A stretch of 64,000 nt of DNA from Niastella koreensis GR20-10 (lineage in GTDB: Bacteria > Bacteroidota > Bacteroidia > Chitinophagales > Chitinophagaceae), in assembly GCF_000246855.1 (NCBI RefSeq), contig NC_016609.1:496001-560000 (forward strand). Reading direction: 5' to 3'. Within the stretch, counting starts at the first letter, position 1, and each line of letters begins with the position of its first letter. The position numbers and the translations under genes are program-made. A model generated the notes under the pieces. That model saw only the letters and a program-made list of their open reading frames with translations. It did not search any database and was not told where the DNA came from. Positions 8,098 to 15,075 of this stretch are shown piece by piece.

Positions 8098-8664
8098 CAC
8101 ACCCTTTTCCATACATATCTTCAAATTGCGCCGGCCATTCTGGATAAAGCTGCGAACTTTATTCCATTCAATCCCGGTTTCTTCGGCAATTTCTTTATAG
8201 CATTTATTTTGCAGGTAGAACAATTCTACCGATTTCTTTTGCTCCGTTGACAGGGTTTCCAAACAACGTTCCAGCTTTTGCAGGTTCTCTTCCTTCAGCT
8301 GTATGCCATTCAGATGCATTTCTTCTTCCAATTGCATACTGTCTGGATTAAATTCTGTTGTTTTCAGGTTTTTAGGGGTACGTAACTGCATGAGGCAGTG
8401 GTTTTTAGCCAGGGTATACAACCAGCTTTTAAAATTGTCCACCTCGTGTTTGGGCAGCTTTACCACCAGCTCCTCAAAAATTTGCATAACGGCGTCCTTG
8501 GCCGTTTCAGGCTGTTTCAGGTATTTCAGGCATACGCCGTACAGGAGGTCCATGTACCGTTGAAAAAGAACAGCCAGCACCTCCATGTTACGGGAAGTGC
8601 GGAACAGGGCCACCAGCTCTTTATCTGGTAACTCATTGGTTGGTATGTTCTTTATAAATGCCAC
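8071..8664 (-). CDS. ECF-type RNA polymerase sigma factor
   Basis: A 197-residue sigma-70 family protein. Region 2 is visible around residues 25-95 (FQRYMDLLYGVCLKYLKQ, ETAKDAVMQIFEELV, FKSWLYTLAKNHCL). Region 4 is at ~130-185 (LSTEQKKSVELFYLQNKCYKEIAEETG, then IEWNKVRSFIQNGRRNLK). The start is a GTG at 8664; there is no in-frame ATG before region 2. It is encoded just upstream of the TonB-tailed membrane protein and divergent from the T9SS-tailed paralogues, which may be its targets. The C-terminal codons fall in a heptamer repeat. Confidence 0.88.
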   Translation of the reverse strand: MAFIKNIPTNELPDKELVALFRTSRNMEVLAVLFQRYMDLLYGVCLKYLKQPETAKDAVMQIFEELVVKLPKHEVDNFKSWLYTLAKNHCLMQLRTPKNLKTTEFNPDSMQLEEEMHLNGIQLKEENLQKLERCLETLSTEQKKSVELFYLQNKCYKEIAEETGIEWNKVRSFIQNGRRNLKICMEKGVELEMRNEK

Positions 8665-8804
8665 CGACGGCTAAAATTAACAAAAGATACAGTAAGTAGC
8701 GTAGGTATTTGATAAGATGGTTGAACCGGGCAGGGGGCAATTTTTTTGAATCGCCCGTATGTAATTTTTTGAGCGGCTACATCTACCTGATAAATACTTG
8801 CTAT

Positions 8805-9866
8805 ATGCCAAAATCCTTACTCCTGAACATCCCCGAACCCTGCCACGAAAACTGGCAGAACATGACGCCACAGGAACAGGGCCGTTTTTGCGGTTCCTGC
8901 CAAAAAGTAGTGGTGGATTTTAGTGTGATGACCGATAAAGAAGTGCTGGAGTATTTTTCAAAAGCCAGTCAGCAGGTATGTGGCCGTTTTGCAAACGACC
9001 AGTTGAATAAAGAATTGACCGCACCGCCCACCCGCAAACGGATCACCTGGGTATATGTTTGGAATGTATTGTTAGCCTCCGTGTTGGTAACCAAATCTTA
9101 CGCCCAGGGTAAGCCTCAGGTAAAAAAGCCGCCGGTTATTAAAACTACGTTCAAAGGAAATCTTACGATGGGTGAGTGGGTTGTTAATCCAGTTGATGCT
9201 GTTATTCCGGTAAAGATGAAAGGTGTAGTGCTGGATGCGCAGACTAACCAGCCGGTATCCGGGGCCAGTATTAGTATTAAAAGCACGCTGAATGGCACAA
9301 GTGCCGATACCGCGGGTAAATTTCAATTGCGTGTGGAAAAGAAGAACACCCTGGAAGTAGAGGTTAGTGCTATTGGTTATGAAAAACAAACCCTATTGCT
9401 GTTTAAAACGGCTAATTGGGAGAATATACAGGTATCGTTAAAACCGGCTTTTGACAATTTAGCGAAGGTAACCGTGAGTGGCTATGGGTTAATTTGCAGG
9501 AAGAGCTATACCACAGGGCTGGTAACAATAATTAAAGAAGCAGTAATAAGAGATACCATTAATAGCGATTATATAGATAAATGGAAAAGCACTGTTTTGA
9601 AAAATGAAGTGACAATTTATCCAAATCCCGTAATGCGTGGCAACGCCATTCAGGTAAAATTGAGTCTGCCCCAGGAAGGCGAGTACAGGCTTGAATTACT
9701 TAGTACGACCGGACAGGTAATGCTGATCCAACCCCTGTTTATGCAAACAAAAGCACAACAGATCGATCTGTATACCCAAACAAAATGGAGTGCCGGTATT
9801 TATTATGTCCGCATTTCATCACCCAAATCAAAGAAAGTATTTGAGGGAAAAGTGATGTTGCAATAA
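8805..9866 (+). CDS. T9SS-tailed protein with cysteine-motif leader, copy 1
   Basis: A 353-residue protein starting at the ATG at 8805. Residues 1-75 carry a cysteine pattern, C13, C29, C32 and C59, within PEPCHENWQNM, GRFCGSCQK and VCGRF; it looks like a small zinc ribbon. Residues 80-100 form a hydrophobic segment (WVYVWNVLLASVLVTKSYA) that ends like a signal peptide, before Q101. Then comes a carboxypeptidase-regulatory-like domain (~130-215, MKGVVLDAQTNQPVSGASIS). The C-terminus (~270-353, YPNPVMRGNAIQVKL ... GIYYVRISS) matches the type IX secretion sorting domain. It is followed after 59 bp by a paralogue. Function is unknown. The late hydrophobic segment could be either a cleaved extended signal or a membrane anchor. 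Confidence 0.8.
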   Translation: MPKSLLLNIPEPCHENWQNMTPQEQGRFCGSCQKVVVDFSVMTDKEVLEYFSKASQQVCGRFANDQLNKELTAPPTRKRITWVYVWNVLLASVLVTKSYAQGKPQVKKPPVIKTTFKGNLTMGEWVVNPVDAVIPVKMKGVVLDAQTNQPVSGASISIKSTLNGTSADTAGKFQLRVEKKNTLEVEVSAIGYEKQTLLLFKTANWENIQVSLKPAFDNLAKVTVSGYGLICRKSYTTGLVTIIKEAVIRDTINSDYIDKWKSTVLKNEVTIYPNPVMRGNAIQVKLSLPQEGEYRLELLSTTGQVMLIQPLFMQTKAQQIDLYTQTKWSAGIYYVRISSPKSKKVFEGKVMLQ

Positions 9867-9925
9867 TTGTTGTTTGATCGTATGGAATTTTAACCCGGTT
9901 TGCATCTATAACTAAACAGTGCCTT

Positions 9926-10930
9926 ATGTCAAAAGCTATACAAATACGAATACCCGAACCCTGCCACGAAAACTGGCAAAACATGACGCCACAGGAACAG
10001 GGCCGTTTTTGCGGATCGTGCCAAAAAATAGTGGTTGATTTTACCTTAATGACCGATGCAGCGCTGCTGGATTATTTTGCCAAAGCGTCTTCCCATACCT
10101 GTGGCCGGTTCTTCAACGATCAATTGAATAGGGACCTGAAACCAACAGCAATCAAAAAGCGCTATGCCTGGGCGTATGTATGGAACATAGTGCTGGCTAC
10201 TTTTTTAGTAACTAAGACAGATGCGCAGGTAGTAAAGAAAAAAACGCCGGAAGTACTGCTTCCCGATAAAGCGCCAATAACACAGGGCGAAATCGGCACG
10301 GTCGAAATAAAATTGCCAAAGACCAGGGAGCTAAAAGGTGTTGTATTTGACAGTAGTATTACCAGGCATCCATTGGCCGGCGCCAGCATTTCTGTGAAAG
10401 ACCAGTCAATAGGCACCGTTTCCGATTCATTAGGGAATTTCGGTTTGATGATCGAAGATGATAGACCCGTTGATCTGATCATATCGTACATTGGTTACAC
10501 TACCCAAACGGTGACGATTGATGGCAGTACCAATTGGACGAATGTAAAAGTGAATATGTCGGCATCGGACATCTCTGATCATATATTTTCGGGCGGCGTT
10601 GTAGTTGTTGCTTATAAGAAGCCTAAAAAGAAAATCGTCAATGACTGGAAACCTGCCGTCCTGAAAAAGGATATCAAAATATATCCCAATCCGGTGGTGA
10701 AGGGCAATACAGTTCGGGCCAATCTTTCCTTAAAACAGGCTGGTGAATACAAACTGGAATTGATGAATATGCAGGGCGAAGTAATGAGCGTACAAAAATT
10801 GCAAATGATAACAAAAGAACAAGCGGTTACCATTCCAACCCAAAGCAGCTGGGCGCCTGGTATTTATGTGATGCGCATTACAGCTCCGGGGGTAAAAAAC
10901 GTATATCAGTGTAAAGTGTCAATACAATAA
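9926..10930 (+). CDS. T9SS-tailed protein with cysteine-motif leader, copy 2
   Basis: A 334-residue tandem paralogue of the preceding gene with the same order: cysteine motif (C13, C29, C32, C59), hydrophobic segment at ~81-100 ending TKTDAQ, carboxypeptidase-regulatory-like domain (~130-210, LKGVVFDSS ... LAGASISVKDQ), and T9SS sorting domain (~250-334, YPNPVVKGNTVRANL ... GIYVMRITA). The first 40 codons are almost identical to copy 1 at DNA level, while the rest has diverged strongly. It is followed by a strong bidirectional terminator. Function is unknown. Confidence 0.8.
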   Translation: MSKAIQIRIPEPCHENWQNMTPQEQGRFCGSCQKIVVDFTLMTDAALLDYFAKASSHTCGRFFNDQLNRDLKPTAIKKRYAWAYVWNIVLATFLVTKTDAQVVKKKTPEVLLPDKAPITQGEIGTVEIKLPKTRELKGVVFDSSITRHPLAGASISVKDQSIGTVSDSLGNFGLMIEDDRPVDLIISYIGYTTQTVTIDGSTNWTNVKVNMSASDISDHIFSGGVVVVAYKKPKKKIVNDWKPAVLKKDIKIYPNPVVKGNTVRANLSLKQAGEYKLELMNMQGEVMSVQKLQMITKEQAVTIPTQSSWAPGIYVMRITAPGVKNVYQCKVSIQ

Positions 10931-10998
10931 TCTCTTTTCTGAATACAGGGTTTTCTCAGGTTCCAATGAGTAGTGATTATTTTCTATTTCATGGTGTT

Positions 10999-11020
10999 AT
11001 ACCGGCTGCAAAGCCGGTAT
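10999..11020. terminator. Bidirectional hairpin terminator
   Basis: ATACCGGCT pairs perfectly with AGCCGGTAT around a GCAA tetraloop, followed by an A/T-rich stretch. It lies between the convergent T9SS-tailed gene and xerD, so it can serve both strands. Confidence 0.75.
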
Positions 11021-11027
11021 ATTTATT

Positions 11028-11930
11028 TTACCCCTTAAACGCAGGATGAAACTGTTGTAACGTATCCCTGAGGAATTCACGGTCTAAATGCGTATATATT
11101 TCAGTGGTGGTGATGCTTTCGTGGCCCAGCATTTCCTGTACGGCGCGCAGGTCGGCGCCGCCTTCTACCAGGTGAGTGGCAAACGAATGACGGAAAGTAT
11201 GGGGTGAAATGTTCTTGGTAATGCCGGCTTTCTTCACCAGGTCTTTCAGCATCAGAAAGATCATTACGCGGGTAAGCCTGGCGCCGCGGCGGTTCAGAAA
11301 CAGGATGTCTTCATGTCCCTTCTTAACCGGCACATGTACGCGGATGTCTCTTTTATAGATGGTAATATATTTTATGGCCGATTCTCCAATGGGCACCAGG
11401 CGTTCTTTATCGCCCTTACCGGTTACCCGTATAAACCCAACATCCAGGTACAGGGCCGATATTTTCAGGTTTACGACCTCGCTTACCCGCAACCCGCAGC
11501 TGTACATGGTTTCCAGGATGGCCTTATTGCGGCCCCCTTCGGGTTTGCTCAGGTCTATTTCTGCAATGATGGCTTCTATTTCGTCAAACGTCAGCACATC
11601 GGGCAGGGCGCGTTTCAGCTTGGGCGTTTCCAGCAGGGTAGTGGGATCTTTGACAACAATATTCTCAATAAGACAGTATTTATAGAACGAACGGATGCCT
11701 GAAATGATCCGGGCCTGTGAGGTTGCCGTCATGCCCAGTTCGCCCACCCAGCGAATGAACTGTTGCAGATCGGGCAGGGTAACATTGGCCGGGCTCGGCA
11801 CATTGTTCTTTTCCTGCAAAAACTGGGTCAGTTTGTCAATGTCGCGCAGGTAGGCTTCCACCGAGTTATCGGAGAGCGATCTTTCCAGTTGTAAGAATGC
11901 CTTGAATCCTTTTTTATAAGGGTCCCACAT
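11028..11930 (-). CDS. xerD: Site-specific tyrosine recombinase XerD
   Basis: A 300-residue tyrosine recombinase, which resolves chromosome dimers at dif together with XerC. The N-terminal SAM-like core-binding domain is at ~1-90. The catalytic domain contains all expected residues: Arg in SCGLRVSEVV, Lys in TGKGDKERLVP, HTFRHSFATHL (His and Arg), LGHESITTTEIYTH (His and Tyr). Length and full motif fit a housekeeping XerD rather than a mobile-element integrase, and no attachment sites or cargo are visible nearby. It appears monocistronic. Confidence 0.88.
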   Translation of the reverse strand: MWDPYKKGFKAFLQLERSLSDNSVEAYLRDIDKLTQFLQEKNNVPSPANVTLPDLQQFIRWVGELGMTATSQARIISGIRSFYKYCLIENIVVKDPTTLLETPKLKRALPDVLTFDEIEAIIAEIDLSKPEGGRNKAILETMYSCGLRVSEVVNLKISALYLDVGFIRVTGKGDKERLVPIGESAIKYITIYKRDIRVHVPVKKGHEDILFLNRRGARLTRVMIFLMLKDLVKKAGITKNISPHTFRHSFATHLVEGGADLRAVQEMLGHESITTTEIYTHLDREFLRDTLQQFHPAFKG

Positions 11931-12054
11931 AGTATCAGGTTAAAACAAAATTGTGCCGCATCAACAACGCTGCTGGCCCGTAACAAAATTTGCTATATTC
12001 GTTGCTCAAAAATAACGGTTCCCGTTCATTGGCCACTTAAAATCAATTGCCGCT

Positions 12055-12627
12055 ATGTTGATGAGTCTTCTCAGGATGAAACGTAAAATGCAGGCCAACC
12101 GCCCTGCTTTCAGACGGTTCCTTACCAAACTGGAAAAGAATCCGCCCAAAAAGCTGGATGCCATGGCCGTGGAAATTGATAAGGAAGTGTGGGCGGAAAC
12201 CGATTGCCTGGCCTGCGCCAATTGCTGCAAAACCATGACGCCTACCTTTACCAACACCGATATTAAACGCATCTCCGCCCATCTTGAAATGACCGAAGAG
12301 GCTTTTAAAAAGAAATGGTTGAAGAAGGACCGTGCCGGTGACTGGATCAACACCGTACAACCCTGTCAGTTCCTGAATTTGAAGGATAACAAGTGTTCCA
12401 TTTATGAAGTAAGGCCAAAAGACTGTTCAGGCTTTCCACACCATACCCGCCGCCACATGGTCGATTATATGCACGTGTTCAAACAGAACATTGAATACTG
12501 CCCGGCCACGTTCCGTTTGGTAGAAAAGATGATTGAAAAGGTAAATGGGGTTGAAGCAGAAACTGCTGCCAAACCAGATGCTGTTGTGAGTAAGTTGAAA
12601 GAAGAAGGCAAAAAGCGTCATAAATAA
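12055..12627 (+). CDS. YkgJ family cysteine cluster protein
   Basis: A 190-residue protein of the YkgJ/UPF0153 zinc- or iron-chelating cysteine cluster family. The motif is visible as CLACANCCK, with later cysteines in VQPCQFL, NKCSIYEVRPKDC and YCPATF. Biochemical role is not established for the family. Three possible methionine starts lie within the first eight residues. Its 3' end overlaps the convergent YraN gene by ten bases. Confidence 0.82.
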   Translation: MLMSLLRMKRKMQANRPAFRRFLTKLEKNPPKKLDAMAVEIDKEVWAETDCLACANCCKTMTPTFTNTDIKRISAHLEMTEEAFKKKWLKKDRAGDWINTVQPCQFLNLKDNKCSIYEVRPKDCSGFPHHTRRHMVDYMHVFKQNIEYCPATFRLVEKMIEKVNGVEAETAAKPDAVVSKLKEEGKKRHK

Positions 12628-12977
12628 ACGTCTTCTATAAAAAAGAATTCGGGCGGCTGGTCTTTTAACAATGTAATTGATAAGATATTGAATTGCACCT
12701 GCCGCCATTGTGGATTCTTGCGCATATAGGCATCGGCACTGCGGATCATGCTGTTTATTTTCTTCTTTGATACGCTTTCTTCAGGATAGCCAAAGAGCAG
12801 GTTGGTCCTGGTTTTTACTTCTATAATGTGCAGCACCTGGTCGCGGCTTGCAATTACGTCCACCTCAAACCGGGCGTAGCGCCAGTTGCGGTCTAAAATG
12901 GTAAAGCGCTGCTGCTGCAGGTAATCAACAGCCATGTCTTCCCCTTTTTTACCGGTGTCATGATGCTGATAGCTCAT
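12618..12977 (-). CDS. YraN/UPF0102 family nuclease-like protein
   Basis: A 119-residue protein starting at the ATG at 12977; the longer frame begins with a TTG and adds non-conserved residues. The restriction-endonuclease-like core is clear: GKKGEDMAVDYLQQQ, NWRYARFEVDVIASR and HIIEVKTRTN, giving the E...D...ExK pattern of Holliday-junction-resolvase-like folds. Family function is uncertain. It is divergent from manA with only about 35 bases between starts. Confidence 0.85.
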   Translation of the reverse strand: MSYQHHDTGKKGEDMAVDYLQQQRFTILDRNWRYARFEVDVIASRDQVLHIIEVKTRTNLLFGYPEESVSKKKINSMIRSADAYMRKNPQWRQVQFNILSITLLKDQPPEFFFIEDVYL

Positions 12978-13012
12978 AGCATTTTTGTATAATTGCAAAT
13001 TACTGAAGTTCT

Positions 13013-14233
13013 ATGTCGAATAATACTAAAATATACAAACTCGAAGGAAAGGTTCAGCATTATACCTGGGGTGGCATGGATTTTATTCCCGCCCTGTTGC
13101 ACCTGACCAATACCGATAAAAAGCCTTTTGCCGAATACTGGATGGGCGCGCATGACAATGTGCCTTCTGAAGTGGTGCTGCCAAACGGTAGCAAACAACC
13201 GCTGAACGCTTTTTTAAAACAGGACGCGGCTGCTTTATTGGGTGGGCCTGTTAACCAGCGTTTCGGCCGGTTGCCTTACCTGTTTAAAGTGCTCGATGTA
13301 AAAGACATGTTGTCTATCCAGGTGCATCCCAATAAAAAAGCGGCTGAATCGGCTTTTGCTGCCGAGAACATGAAAGGCACGCCGCTGAACGCATCTAACC
13401 GCAATTATAAGGACGATAACCACAAGCCTGAGCTAATGCTGGCGTTGAGCGATTTCTGGCTGTTACATGGCTTTAAATCGCCCAGGTCGCTGGTGACCAT
13501 CCTCATGCAAACCCCCGAGCTGCAGTTCCTGGTGCCGGTTTTTGATGATAAGAATTACCATGCGTTGTACGAAATGGTAATGACTATGGACCAGCAGGAG
13601 GTGGAAGAACATTTGCAGCCCCTGCTCGATCGCATAGTTCCCCTGTATGAAAAGGGATTTTTAGACAGGAGCCAGGAAGATTTCTGGGCTGCCCGCGCTG
13701 CTAAAACATTTTGCGACGCCAATAAAATCGACCGCGGTATTTTTTCTATCTACCTGTTTAACCTGGTGAACCTGAAACCGGGTGAGGCCATCTTCCAGGA
13801 TGCCGGCATTCCGCATGCTTACCTGGAAGGACAGAATATGGAGATCATGGCCAATTCCGACAACGTATTACGCGGTGGCCTTACCAATAAATACATCGAT
13901 GTACCGGAGCTCATGCACCATACCAGGTTTGAACCGGTAATTCCCGACATCTTAAAAGGAACTGCCGGTACCTTGGCGGGCGAAACTGTATTCCCCACAC
14001 CAGCAGCCGATTTTGAATTGCGCAGGCTGGAACTGAAAGCCGGAACACCCGCATCGCTAACCGCTGCTACTGCCGATATCTATTTCGTGTATGAGGGAGC
14101 GGTAAAAGCTGATGATGGAACCACTGAAATTGCATTGGGTAAAGGCGACACGTTGCTTGCCACCGCAGGCGCTGCATTTACCTTGCAGCCATCACAGAAT
14201 ACGGTGATTTTCAGGGCTACTGTGCCTCAATAA
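13013..14233 (+). CDS. manA: Mannose-6-phosphate isomerase, class I
   Basis: A 406-residue type I phosphomannose isomerase, interconverting mannose-6-phosphate and fructose-6-phosphate in the cytosol. Zinc-site and family motifs visible are QHYTWGG near the start, SIQVHPNK, DDNHKPELMLAL and AGIPHAYLEGQNMEIMANSDNVLRGG. A cupin-like C-terminal domain follows at ~310-406. Length matches the family. It is a single gene, divergent from yraN. Confidence 0.92.
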   Translation: MSNNTKIYKLEGKVQHYTWGGMDFIPALLHLTNTDKKPFAEYWMGAHDNVPSEVVLPNGSKQPLNAFLKQDAAALLGGPVNQRFGRLPYLFKVLDVKDMLSIQVHPNKKAAESAFAAENMKGTPLNASNRNYKDDNHKPELMLALSDFWLLHGFKSPRSLVTILMQTPELQFLVPVFDDKNYHALYEMVMTMDQQEVEEHLQPLLDRIVPLYEKGFLDRSQEDFWAARAAKTFCDANKIDRGIFSIYLFNLVNLKPGEAIFQDAGIPHAYLEGQNMEIMANSDNVLRGGLTNKYIDVPELMHHTRFEPVIPDILKGTAGTLAGETVFPTPAADFELRRLELKAGTPASLTAATADIYFVYEGAVKADDGTTEIALGKGDTLLATAGAAFTLQPSQNTVIFRATVPQ

Positions 14234-14283
14234 AGGGCTTATGCGGCTGATGAAGCTCATTATGATATGTGTAACTTTTAAAT

Positions 14284-14291
14284 TAACTTTG
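14284..14291 (+). promoter_or_regulatory. Bacteroidota-type -7 promoter element
   Basis: TAACTTTG matches the TAnnTTTG element of the primary sigma factor of this phylum. It lies 17 bases upstream of the ATG of the DUF6580-type gene, a normal distance. No convincing -33 TTTG accompanies it. Confidence 0.4.
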
Positions 14292-14308
14292 TAGATATTC
14301 TTTTAGAT

Positions 14309-14878
14309 ATGAAAATCAATAAATCAGATCTCTGGGTACTGGTAATAATGGTTGTAGTAGCTGCTTTGTACCGGGCTATTCCTGGCCGTCCTGCTGGTTT
14401 TGCCCCGCAACTGGCGCTGGCATTTTTCAGCGGTGCTATTTTAAGGGATAGAAAATTGCTGGCTTTTACCTTGCCGTTGTTGAGCCTGTTTATTTCCAAC
14501 ATAATATACCAGGCGCTGCATAACGCAGGTCTTTCTTCTATCTGGGGTATTTATCCCGGCATGTGGATCGATTACGCCGCCTACGCTTCTGTAACGGTAT
14601 TTGGGTTCTTTATGAAGAAGATCAATGTAATGAATGTATTACTGACCGCATTTGCGGCGCCCACTTACTTCTTTCTGCTGAGTAATTTCTTAACCTGGAC
14701 TGGCTTGAACGGCTACAATATGTATCCTAAAACGTTTATTGGTTTATTGGATGCTTATGCCGCCGGATTGCCATTCTACCCTTATAGCGTATTAAGTACT
14801 GTTTTATTTAGCGGCGTGCTGTTTGGCAGCTGGTATTTTGTTAACCACCGTTCGCTTACACCGGTTGTTGCTGCGTAG
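14309..14878 (+). CDS. Inner membrane protein, DUF6580-type
   Basis: A 189-residue protein with about five hydrophobic helices (around residues 7-25, 30-45, 50-68, 85-110 and 150-180). The polar loop around TWTGLNGYNMYPKTFIGLLDAYAAGLPFY and the FAPQLALAFFSGAIL segment resemble a family of small ECF-transporter-S-like membrane proteins seen in Bacteroidota (DUF6580). Role unknown. It has its own promoter-like element and a strong terminator. Confidence 0.72.
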   Translation: MKINKSDLWVLVIMVVVAALYRAIPGRPAGFAPQLALAFFSGAILRDRKLLAFTLPLLSLFISNIIYQALHNAGLSSIWGIYPGMWIDYAAYASVTVFGFFMKKINVMNVLLTAFAAPTYFFLLSNFLTWTGLNGYNMYPKTFIGLLDAYAAGLPFYPYSVLSTVLFSGVLFGSWYFVNHRSLTPVVAA

Positions 14879-14904
14879 TAAATAAATAGTAAAAGATGTT
14901 GATG

Positions 14905-14933
14905 GCCTCCCGATTGTATCGGGAGGCTTTTTT
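14905..14933 (+). terminator. Rho-independent terminator
   Basis: GCCTCCCGAT pairs perfectly with ATCGGGAGGC around a three-base loop and is followed by six or seven T. It lies 27 bases after the stop codon of the membrane protein gene. Confidence 0.85.
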
Positions 14934-15075
14934 GTGCCTGGCAGGGACTTAAGAATAAATATATGTCAGGGACGAGTCAGATTGTACTGGAATAGCCGGA
15001 GTATTGCCTGAGGGTTAGTACTGTATGCGCCTTTACCTTGGCCTACTGGAGGGTATTTTTACCGTACAAGAAGCC

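Noticed and set aside
11028-11930. XerD gene as integrase of a mobile element
   Set aside because: Neighbours are housekeeping genes and no direct repeats, tRNA target or cargo genes are visible; sequence fits chromosomal XerD.
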